A stretch of 64,000 nucleotides of DNA, taken from NCBI RefSeq assembly GCF_965263005.1, contig NZ_OZ253579.1, forward strand, positions 3,348,001 to 3,412,000, written 5' to 3'. Source of the DNA: Rariloculus sp965263005 (GTDB taxonomy: Bacteria; Pseudomonadota; Gammaproteobacteria; Steroidobacterales; Rariloculaceae). This document shows positions 1 to 7,334 of this stretch, one piece after another. The translations under genes and the position numbers were made by a program. The number at the start of each line of letters is the position of its first letter. Positions within the stretch are counted from its first letter, which is position 1. The notes beneath the pieces were generated by a model, which was given only the letters and a program-made list of their open reading frames with translations, did not search any database and had not been told where the DNA came from.

Positions 1-279
1 CGCCCTGGCAATGGAGCCGGCCTGTTTTTCGGCGGCGCCCTTGCCCATGAGATGTTGGCGAACCTCATCGCCGAGACGCCGGGTCCGTTCGCCCATGTGC
101 CCCTCCAGCGCCACTCTCATCGCGTCGGACAGGCGTGCCGCTCGTTTCAGCGACTGCGAAGACAGGCGCAGGCGCGCGACGCCGCCGAAAATGGCCGTTT
201 TCGGACGGCCCTGATCGTCACGATTGGGGTTGGACGGAGGGTAAGCGGTCAGAAAATGCAGTTGTACGAAACGAGTCAT
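1..279 (-). CDS. cas7e: Cas7e (CasC/Cse4) CRISPR Cascade backbone subunit, partial
   Basis: Cas7e polymerises along the crRNA to form the backbone of the type I-E Cascade complex. Only the first 93 codons lie in the window; the rest continues past position 1. The start MTRFVQLHFLTAYPPSNPNR, followed by DDQGRPKTAIFGG and RLRLSSQSLKRAAR, is the signature N-terminus of the family (RNA-binding RAMP/RRM fold, cytoplasmic). The ATG at 277-279 overlaps the TGA of cse2 (276-278) in an ATGA, so the two are translationally coupled. Family assignment is firm; integrity cannot be judged. Confidence 0.93.
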   Translation of the reverse strand, partial: MTRFVQLHFLTAYPPSNPNRDDQGRPKTAIFGGVARLRLSSQSLKRAARLSDAMRVALEGHMGERTRRLGDEVRQHLMGKGAAEKQAGSIARA

Positions 280-803
280 CCGTCAATCTCTGGACCCAGG
301 TGTTCAGGATCGGCCTCACCCGCACCGAAATACTGAAAGCACCACGAATTGCGTGCGCGTTCGTTCCAATCGAACAGATCCGCGGCCAGTGCCGTCACGT
401 CAACAGGCGTACGTCGCACGATCGCCACGGCCCGACGCAACGGGTTGATGAGTTGGGCCTTGTCCGTCGTGCGCACAAGTGCGTGGAATCGCGATGAACT
501 CAAAGCACGAGGGCCTTCCCAAAATTTCCGCCGACCAAAGGCGCCGGCGAGCGTTTGAGTTCCTGAGTCCTCGACACGGGCCAATGTGATGGCGACAAGC
601 GCCAGTTGGTCCGCGGCGGGACGAAAGCCCGCGTCAACCAACCGGCGGTTCAGGTCGTGTACGGCCTCGATCGTCAATGATTCGGCCGGCGTCGTACACC
701 GACGAAGACGAGCTCGGGTCATGGGCGCCGCTCCGCCGTCGCGGCCAAACGTTTGACGCCACCAATCGGCGCAGATCGCACCGGCGTTTTTTCGGTTGCT
801 CAT
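276..803 (-). CDS. cse2: Cse2 (CasB), Cascade small subunit
   Basis: 175 aa, the usual size for the all-helical Cse2 small subunit that binds the displaced DNA strand in type I-E Cascade. Family-type features are visible: a basic N-terminal stretch (TRARLRRC), SSSRFHALVRTTD near residue 103, and the closing DWNERARNSWCFQYFG. The gene overlaps cas8e upstream (ATGA at 800-803) and cas7e downstream (ATGA at 276-279). This is the tight coupling expected of a cas8e-cse2-cas7e operon. No frameshift is visible and the reading frame is intact. Confidence 0.92.
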   Translation of the reverse strand: MSNRKNAGAICADWWRQTFGRDGGAAPMTRARLRRCTTPAESLTIEAVHDLNRRLVDAGFRPAADQLALVAITLARVEDSGTQTLAGAFGRRKFWEGPRALSSSRFHALVRTTDKAQLINPLRRAVAIVRRTPVDVTALAADLFDWNERARNSWCFQYFGAGEADPEHLGPEIDG

Positions 804-2287
804 GGGGCGTGTTCCGACGCCGCAGCGGGTAGGCAGAGCCGTTCACGCACGCCGGCCTGCTTCGCAAGAATACTCAGCAGCGTGCTGCGCGCGGCGACCG
901 CCGCCTCGATGTCGCACATGCTCCGGCTTGAGAGGGCCGAGAGCGCGTACCGGTCGAAAATCGCCAACGCTGTGCTGCCGAGCGCCTTCATCCACGCGTC
1001 CTCGACATCGGGCCCGCGACCCTCGGCAACGCACCGCACGGCGTTCAGAAATTCGGGCTCGGTGTCCGAGAAAAAGGTTTCCTGTACGGCGTCCGCCGCC
1101 GAGCCTTGCAGGGCCACAGCTTTCTTGAGCAATGCATACAGCATGCGGGAAACGAAGCTCGCGACTTCAACCAGGGCGCCGACGCGCATCTCCATGGGTT
1201 TGTCCAGGCGAAACGTCGGGTAGGCGTGCAGACTGAAGTCCAGCGGCTTCATTTTGCTCATGGCCCAACCCCCGACGCAGAGCTCCGCGTCCGGCGCATC
1301 CACAAGCGCGTGATACCGGCGAACCGTTTGCGCGACAAGCCGCAGCTCGTCTGCCCGCCCAAAGGCGAGTCCCAGGCAATTTCGAAAACTGACCTTGCCG
1401 GGTCTGGAGTGAACCGGCAGACGCTCCCCGCCAGCTTCCCGGCAATAGTAGGGCGACAGCGGATGAACCCAGCGTGCGTAGTGGGTTCCGTAGCGCCTCT
1501 GGACGACCCCGGTCGCCGTGTCGTTCTCGAACACCAGCCGAAGTCGCCTCGGCATTCCGAAGAACGCCTCGGCATCGTGAGACATGTCGGGCGTTACGGT
1601 CTGTCCCTTCTCGGACGTTCGTGTCGGGCGTAACCACGGCAGCGCTTGCGCGGCGTCTTCGGCGGCAAGGGGTTGGCCTTCGGGCACATTGCACCAAACC
1701 GTTTGCCAGAGCGAATACGTGTCGGCGTCAAGCGGTTTGACCAACGTCACCAGGGGGCCGCCGCCGCGCATCGACGTGCGGTTTCCGGCCCCGCCGCCGG
1801 GGGCGAAGGCCTGGAGCGTGTAGAGCGACATGGCGGCAAGCGGCAGAGGCAGGCTCGTGTAGCGGTTGCGCTTCACCATCAGGTCGCGGTTGTTTCTTGC
1901 CGTGTTGGCGCCCGCACTATCGACAAACAGCATGTCGGGAGGAGAAACGGCGCTGCGCTTGACGCGCGCTTCAAACGGTTCAAGATCCTGAAGAAACCGA
2001 GGGCCGTTCCCGGTCAGTTCGACGTGGGGGCCGAAGCACTCAAGCGCACCGCGCAACCGGTCAGCCCGGGGCGCGCCGTACCGGTCGTGCCAGTCCCCGT
2101 CATCGCGCGGCGGGTCGGCGAGATAAACCAATCCGATCAGCAACTCCAGGCAGGCGAGATTCAGATCGTCCCTCGGCCAATTCAGGCGCTCGACGCCTTC
2201 AACGGCGATCTCGTGAGGGCGGATCGTGATTGGACTGCCATGCCGTATCACAGGAATCCACGCGTCGGTAACGAGATTCAGGGGCAT
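800..2287 (-). CDS. cas8e: Cas8e (CasA/Cse1), Cascade large subunit
   Basis: 495 aa, typical for Cse1, the Cascade subunit that recognises the PAM and recruits Cas3. The N-terminus MPLNLVTDAWIPVIR and the internal FLQDLEPF and GGGPLVTLVKP segments are characteristic. ATG at 2285-2287 is preceded by GGAGA at a suitable distance, which supports this start. It is the first recognisable gene of the operon: type I-E loci usually have cas3 directly upstream, but the 1.1 kb upstream holds no helicase/HD reading frame. Cas3 must be encoded elsewhere or be missing. The operon runs leftward out of the window. Confidence 0.94.
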   Translation of the reverse strand: MPLNLVTDAWIPVIRHGSPITIRPHEIAVEGVERLNWPRDDLNLACLELLIGLVYLADPPRDDGDWHDRYGAPRADRLRGALECFGPHVELTGNGPRFLQDLEPFEARVKRSAVSPPDMLFVDSAGANTARNNRDLMVKRNRYTSLPLPLAAMSLYTLQAFAPGGGAGNRTSMRGGGPLVTLVKPLDADTYSLWQTVWCNVPEGQPLAAEDAAQALPWLRPTRTSEKGQTVTPDMSHDAEAFFGMPRRLRLVFENDTATGVVQRRYGTHYARWVHPLSPYYCREAGGERLPVHSRPGKVSFRNCLGLAFGRADELRLVAQTVRRYHALVDAPDAELCVGGWAMSKMKPLDFSLHAYPTFRLDKPMEMRVGALVEVASFVSRMLYALLKKAVALQGSAADAVQETFFSDTEPEFLNAVRCVAEGRGPDVEDAWMKALGSTALAIFDRYALSALSSRSMCDIEAAVAARSTLLSILAKQAGVRERLCLPAAASEHAP

Positions 2288-3448
2288 CGAGTCTCCGGTC
2301 GGAACGCGGTATTGGGCGATGCTTCACAGCAGGCTCTCAAAGTGAATGGCAGCCAAGATGAACAGTATCCGATGCCCCACTCAAATCTCGGTTTTGCAGT
2401 TTTCATCGCCTTAAATCCCGATCCGGATCGCACACCCCTTTCGGAGTCGTAACGCAACCCCTCGTAATTTTTGCCAGCCAACGACGGCTCGGAACGATAC
2501 CGGAATAGCGCTTCACCGCCCCGGCGGTCACCGCCTCGACGGGCAAACGCATTTCGCCACGGCGCCAGCATCGGCCGAAACGCGAGCCGGCATCCGCGCG
2601 ACGGTCCGCGAGGCGCATCGTGCCGGGTTTCCGCCTGCCTCGTTTTCGATCTCGACCGGCGTTGCCGCGCAGTTCCTTCATGGCGATCGTGCCGGTGGAC
2701 ACCACAGCGGCCGAACCGTCTGTCAGCAGCACAAGCCAAGGCCGGTTCAACGCCCATCGCGCCCCTGGCGTGCAACGAAAAAGGAGATCGCGCCGCGTAG
2801 ATACCGGTCCCCGGCGAGGACAACGAACGAACCAAGAACACGGCGTGACAGGGGTTAATGGCCGACACTCGACTCGCGCAACGCGCCCGCGGGAAGGATC
2901 CGCAAACACGCGCCGGGCGAGGGCGAAACCCGCTACTCTCGCCCGCCATGAGACCGCCTCGAACCTTGGCGGCGGGCACGGTTTCGCCGAGGCTGTCCGT
3001 TGCACACCGTTCCGTGCATGACCACGCTCGAAGGCTGCTCACGCTGGAGACGCCCCCAAAATCTGTCCTCAACTATCGTGTAGCATACGCTATACGACTA
3101 GGAAGGAAAACGGCAACGATTGTTCACCAGCAGATGCCTCCCCGATCAGGCGGCTTCGAATCCCATCCGCAACGCCACGGCCCAAAATCAACCGGCGGAG
3201 AGCTGCGAGGCATTCCCCCCGTGACGGATATCGGCGTGTCACGGCGCAGGTGCCCCATAACGGCGGCCAGGTCAATCACACCCGAGCCCGGCGCGCGAAT
3301 CGACCATGTCGCCTGCGGGGCGGACGAGCCGAAGAGGATCCGAGCCCTACCGAGCACCACCCTATCCGGATCGGCTCGTGCTGTGTTTCATTGCCCGACA
3401 GTCGCGCGGGACGGGAGGGTCCGGAATTCTCTGCGTTCCGCCGCCGCG
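2288..3448. other. Intergenic region upstream of cas8e, no gene recognised
   Basis: About 1.16 kb where open frames exist on both strands but none shows a recognisable domain or a credible ribosome binding site; they look like random frames in GC-rich DNA. It must hold the cas promoter (minus strand). A near-perfect inverted repeat, CGTGTAGC-ATAC-GCTATACG, sits at about 3079-3098 within an AT-richer stretch and could be an operator. No CRISPR repeat is visible. Confidence 0.5.
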
Positions 3449-4078
3449 TCAAGACCGGCTGTGCGATCCTGTCGAAAAGGAGACGCCGATCCTGCCGCCG
3501 ATCGTGTCCAGGCTGGTTTCCAGCGCCTGTTCGGGCGTCATCCTCGACGGATTCAGGCTGCACTCCAGCCACACGCCGTCAATAATCGAATTGATCCCCA
3601 ACGCGAGCTTCTGCGCAGCATCCGGCGATAGCCTTTCTCCTCGAGCGGCATAGATTCCCGTGACACAGCTTCTGATTTCCCGAAGGAACCGATCATGGGT
3701 CGCCGCCTGCACGGCCGAGATGTTCGGATCGGTGATCACCAGTTCCACGAACCCGGCCCAGATCCGCATTTGCTCCCCGTCGGCGGAATTGAACAGCAGG
3801 ACCGAGCGGGCAAAGGCTTCCAGCCGTTTGACCGGATCCGGCTCGGCCAGGTCCGCCTCGGTCAGATAGACCGCCAGCGCGCGGTCCTTGAACTGGCGGT
3901 AGGCCTCGAGCATCAGCTCGTCCTTGCCGTTGAAATGGTGCTTGACCAACCCCGCGGTGACGCCCGCCTTTTCGGCGATGACCCGCAGCGTCGAGCGGTG
4001 ATACCCGCGTTCCCCGATCGAGGTCAGCGTGGCGTCGATGAGCCGTTGGCGCCCGCTGTCAGGAGGGGAGTGTTTCAC
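3449..4078 (-). CDS. TetR/AcrR (BetI-like) transcriptional regulator
   Basis: 209 aa, the usual size for a TetR repressor. The N-terminal helix-turn-helix is clear at residues ~28-60 (STLRVIAEKAGVTAGLVKHH followed by FNGKDELMLEAY). The C-terminal ligand domain resembles the BetI-type family (YRQF, WAGFVELV, GLWLE-like GVWLECSL). The start is a GTG at 4076-4078 directly downstream of an AT-rich stretch (TATATTTA) with no visible Shine-Dalgarno, so the transcript may be leaderless or the start may differ. Ligand and targets are unknown. Such regulators often repress themselves or a neighbour, but no metabolic gene sits beside it here. Confidence 0.85.
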   Translation of the reverse strand: MKHSPPDSGRQRLIDATLTSIGERGYHRSTLRVIAEKAGVTAGLVKHHFNGKDELMLEAYRQFKDRALAVYLTEADLAEPDPVKRLEAFARSVLLFNSADGEQMRIWAGFVELVITDPNISAVQAATHDRFLREIRSCVTGIYAARGERLSPDAAQKLALGINSIIDGVWLECSLNPSRMTPEQALETSLDTIGGRIGVSFSTGSHSRS

Positions 4079-4366
4079 TAAATATATTCGTTTCTATGCC
4101 TATTTAAACCAAATACTAACAAATGGCCCGCGGCAACCGCCCCGCCGCCTGTTGCGTCTTCCGGAACGCACGCAGCCGAGTAGCCGGACTTCAACGCCGA
4201 GGTGTGCCCGCACCGGCGTGACGCACCGAGGCTGTTCGCGCGAGATGTGGCTGAGAACATTGCCGGGCCGGGCGGCCCCGGGCGAGTTGACGTGCGGCAG
4301 CAACGCCCGGCTGCCGGGCGATTCATGCGTGAGACGGGTCGGTCGGTCCGCGGCCTGCGGGCAGGC
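4079..4366. promoter_or_regulatory. Probable promoter region of the TetR gene
   Basis: The first 50 bases upstream of the TetR start (about 4078-4126) are markedly AT-rich (AAATATATTCGTTTC, CTATTTAAACC) in an otherwise GC-rich region. This is consistent with a sigma70-type promoter and autoregulatory operator reading leftward. The rest of the interval, up to the end of the kinase gene at 4367, shows no gene. Confidence 0.4.
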
Positions 4367-6712
4367 TCAGGAATCGCCCGGACGCTTGATGCGGTACCCT
4401 ACGCCGCGCGTGTTGACGATGTAGGCGGGGGCCCTGGTGTCCTCGCCCAGCTTGCAGCGCAATCGCTTGACGTAGCCGCGCACCAGCACCGTGTTCCCGT
4501 GACCGCGTCCGTTCCAGATCTTGCGTATCAGGGCGTCGTAGCTCACTACCCGGCCGACGTTCAGCGCCAGCACGCGCAGCAGCTCGAACTCCGTCGCCGT
4601 CAGGTCCAGCGCACGCCCCTCCAGACTCGCCCGCCGGCGGTCGAAGTCGATCGCCAGCGCCCCCAGCGTCATCGGTTCGGGCTCGGCGCGCTTGCGCAGC
4701 GCCATCCCGATTCGGGCGATCAGCTCCGTGGGCGTAAAGGGCTTGACGATATAGTCGGCCACGCCGGCCTGCAGGGCGCCCGCAATCGCTTCGTCGCGCC
4801 CATAGGCGGACATGCAGATCACCGGCACGTCGCCCAGTTCGGGCGCGCGCTCCATCACTTCCACGCCATTGACGCCGGGCAGGGCCAAGCCGAGCAGCAC
4901 CAGCCGGGGTGCCTCGGTGCGGATGAGGCCCGGCAACTTCCCGGGATCCTCCGTCACGATCGCACGGTAACCCGCCCCGGACAGCGCGTCGCGAACGTAA
5001 CGCAGCGTATGCGGGTCGTCGTCCACCACCAGGATGGGCGAATCGCCTTTCCCTTCGGCTGCAGAGCCCGGCCGGCGCGTCGCGGACGAGCCGACGGCAT
5101 CGGTCGGCTCGACCGCCGGCAGCGTGAAAGTGAAGCGGGCCCCCTGGCCGAGACCGCCGCTCTCGGCCCAGATGCGCCCGCCGTGCGCCTCAACCAGCCC
5201 TTTGCAGATCGACAGACCCAACCCGCCGCCGATGCCGGGCCCGGCGCCGGCGTTGCCGGTGTGTTTCCCAAACAGCTGTCGCAGGCGCTCCGGTGGCACG
5301 CCGCGGCCCTTGTCGGACACCGAAATGGTCGCCTGGGCCCCGTGTCGTTCGGCGGCGATGCGGATGGGCGAGCCTGGCGCCGAGTGCCGCGCAGCGTTGG
5401 CGAGGAGGTTGTTCAGCACCTGCACGACCCGGCGCCGCTCCACCATCACGCGTGGGAGGTCTGCCGGCAGGTCGCTGAGCACGCGGTGCGGGCTGTCGCC
5501 GCTGAGGAACATGTTCTTCGCCTGCTCGACCAGTTCGGCCACCTCCGAGGACTCCGGCGCCACCGTCAGCGTGCCCGCCGCGATGTGTCCCGCATCGAGC
5601 AGGTCGCTGATGAGCCCCCGCATATGCACCGCCTGTTCATGCATGAGCCGCACGTACTCGCGCGTCTCCCCCGCGGGCACTGACGCCGACGGGTCGAGCA
5701 GCGCCACGGCGCAGCCCTGGATGGCCATCAGCGGCGCGCGCAGCTCATGGCTCACCATGTCAACGAATTGCGCGCGACGCCGTTCGATCTCCTGGATCGG
5801 TGCCAGATCCTGCACGGTGACCACCAGCGTCCCCACGCAACCGTTGGTGGAAAGGATCGGTGTCGCGTTAGTCAGCGTCCTCACCTGCCGTCCGTCGGGA
5901 ACCGAGAGCACGATCTCCTCGGCGCGCACCGTGTCGGCGTCGGTGAGGCACTGCGACAGGGGTAACTCCCTGAACGAGAATTCGCGCCCGTCGCCGCGCC
6001 GGACCGCGATCACCTCCAGCAGATCATCCATCGTCTGGCCCGGTGTGCGCAATCGGTCCGCGATGCGCGCGCTCTCACGATTGTGTGACACCGTTTTACC
6101 GGTGTCGGCATCGATCACCACCACACCCACCGGCGCGGTCTCCATCAGGGTCTCCAGATACACCCGCGCCCGACCCTCCCCGCTGATCCTGCGGGCGTTG
6201 GCAATCGCCGTCGCCGCCAGCGTGGCGAACATCACCAGGATCTCCTCGTCCTCGTCCGCAAACTCCTGCGCGCCCGCCTTCTCGCCGAGGAAGAAAATGC
6301 CGACATGGACGCCCGCATGGCGTATCGGCGTCGCCAGCAGGGTGTTCGACAGCGTGAAATCTTCGGTGTAGCCGAGGGAGCGGACATAAGCGGGCACGTC
6401 CGCCAGACGCAGCGGGCCTGGAAGGTCCCGGAGGTGCGCGAAGAACGGGTAGCCGTGGGGCCAACGGACCATGTCCCGGCGCTCGTGCGCCGACAGGCCG
6501 GGGGCGATGAACTTCTCGATTTCGCCATCATCGTCGACGGTGGCGATGATCCCGTAGCGCGCGCCGATGAGCGCGCAGGCGCTGGCGACGAGCTCGCGCA
6601 GGACGGTGTCGAGGTCGAGGCTGGCGCTGATGCGCAGGATCGCTGCGTGGAGGCTCGAGTTGCGCTCACGCAGCGCCGCGATCTCCTGCCTGAGGCCGTC
6701 GGAATCGTTCAC
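4367..6712 (-). CDS. GAF-PAS histidine kinase fused to a response regulator with winged-helix output
   Basis: 781 aa from the GTG at 6710-6712, which overlaps the stop of the gene upstream (GTGA). Order: short N-terminal coiled coil, GAF domain (~30-178), PAS-like region (~185-305), HisKA with phospho-His 322 in VSHELRAPL, HATPase with NNLLANAARH (~434-443), DKGRGVP (467) and GGLGLSICKG (496), then a receiver (~560-672) and an OmpR/PhoB-type winged helix to the C-terminus. No membrane segment is seen, so it is probably a soluble sensor. The receiver keeps the acidic pair (565-566), Ser635 and Lys657, but the phospho-acceptor position is Gly608 (LVLLGLALPG, where LVLLDL is expected). This points to a phosphorylation-independent or decoy receiver. 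A single chain carrying kinase and DNA-binding output is unusual; similar fusions are known in Chloroflexi and actinobacteria. Confidence 0.88.
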   Translation of the reverse strand: MNDSDGLRQEIAALRERNSSLHAAILRISASLDLDTVLRELVASACALIGARYGIIATVDDDGEIEKFIAPGLSAHERRDMVRWPHGYPFFAHLRDLPGPLRLADVPAYVRSLGYTEDFTLSNTLLATPIRHAGVHVGIFFLGEKAGAQEFADEDEEILVMFATLAATAIANARRISGEGRARVYLETLMETAPVGVVVIDADTGKTVSHNRESARIADRLRTPGQTMDDLLEVIAVRRGDGREFSFRELPLSQCLTDADTVRAEEIVLSVPDGRQVRTLTNATPILSTNGCVGTLVVTVQDLAPIQEIERRRAQFVDMVSHELRAPLMAIQGCAVALLDPSASVPAGETREYVRLMHEQAVHMRGLISDLLDAGHIAAGTLTVAPESSEVAELVEQAKNMFLSGDSPHRVLSDLPADLPRVMVERRRVVQVLNNLLANAARHSAPGSPIRIAAERHGAQATISVSDKGRGVPPERLRQLFGKHTGNAGAGPGIGGGLGLSICKGLVEAHGGRIWAESGGLGQGARFTFTLPAVEPTDAVGSSATRRPGSAAEGKGDSPILVVDDDPHTLRYVRDALSGAGYRAIVTEDPGKLPGLIRTEAPRLVLLGLALPGVNGVEVMERAPELGDVPVICMSAYGRDEAIAGALQAGVADYIVKPFTPTELIARIGMALRKRAEPEPMTLGALAIDFDRRRASLEGRALDLTATEFELLRVLALNVGRVVSYDALIRKIWNGRGHGNTVLVRGYVKRLRCKLGEDTRAPAYIVNTRGVGYRIKRPGDS

Positions 6713-7134
6713 CCGTGCTTCCTCACCCGCGTTCTCTCCGTGGATAGCCCGAATGCCGGCACCCCGGCGCGGTACACGCCCGAGGACCCGTCCCGGGCGC
6801 CACGCACCGTGTCGTGCATCGCGCTCAGCGTCCCGTCGGCGGCGCAAACGAAGGCCAGCGGAACGATGCCATCGTCCGTCTCGATCTGGAGACGCACATC
6901 GCCCAAGTCCGTGCCGTTGCCCCCGGTCAAGCCCAAGGTGGCGTTGCCGGACTGAAGCTCCCTGGCGGTGAACTCCGCCGCCACGGAGACGCCAGGCGCA
7001 AAGGAGGCGGGACCGGCAGCGCTGGCGAATAATGCTCGGCTTGCGCTCCCCAACCCCGCATCAACAGTCCCGCGAGCGCAATGCGCCGGATAACGCACGA
7101 AGTTCTTTCGGTATCCCGTCCGCAACGGTGTCAT
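6709..7134 (-). CDS. Hypothetical protein translationally coupled to the kinase
   Basis: About 141 aa from ATG 7132-7134 (an upstream in-frame TTG at 7185 is less likely because it lies inside a conserved regulatory element). No domain is recognised. The middle is small-residue rich (FASAAGPASFAPG, then LGLTGGNGTDLGDVRLQIE), and the end is basic. Its TGA (6709-6711) overlaps the GTG of the kinase in a GTGA, the arrangement of a co-translated pair. It could be a sensor partner. Existence is supported by the overlap and by the conserved element directly upstream rather than by homology. Confidence 0.5.
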   Translation of the reverse strand: MTPLRTGYRKNFVRYPAHCARGTVDAGLGSASRALFASAAGPASFAPGVSVAAEFTARELQSGNATLGLTGGNGTDLGDVRLQIETDDGIVPLAFVCAADGTLSAMHDTVRGARDGSSGVYRAGVPAFGLSTERTRVRKHG

Positions 7135-7152
7135 ACCAATAGAGGAGTGAGC

Positions 7153-7253
7153 GGCAGCGTTTCCCTGATTCGGGAAGGGTACCAATCAGTCCGGCCGGTA
7201 GTAGCCGGAAAATGACGTAGCCTGTTTACGCGGAACGACGACTACGCAGAATT
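7153..7253 (-). promoter_or_regulatory. Duplicated palindrome-rich regulatory element, copy A
   Basis: About 100 bases shared with copy B at 10260-10360 (common blocks TACCAATCA, GTAGT, GAAAAT, GTAGCCT, TTACGCG, GACGACTAC). It lies just upstream of the leftward hypothetical/kinase pair. It contains TTCCC...GGGAA, CCGG(TAGTAG)CCGG and GTAG...CTAC inverted repeats. Copy B has different bases at the same arms but keeps the pairing, which suggests a binding site or structured leader under selection. Confidence 0.6.
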
Positions 7254-7334
7254 GTTGCCGGAAACTGCCAAACCGAAATGATCGTGACCGACAGCGACGA
7301 GGCCCGTACCGGCCCCCGATCTTGCAGCGCCGGT

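Noticed and set aside
2278..3072. Long minus-strand open frame (264 codons) directly upstream of cas8e, considered as a cas3 remnant
   Set aside because: No HD or helicase motif in any frame, Arg/Ala-rich random-looking composition, overlaps the cas8e start; treated as chance frame in GC-rich DNA.
3150..3180. Sequence resembling a tRNA T-arm (GGCTTCGAATCCC)
   Set aside because: No matching acceptor, D-arm or anticodon stem around it.
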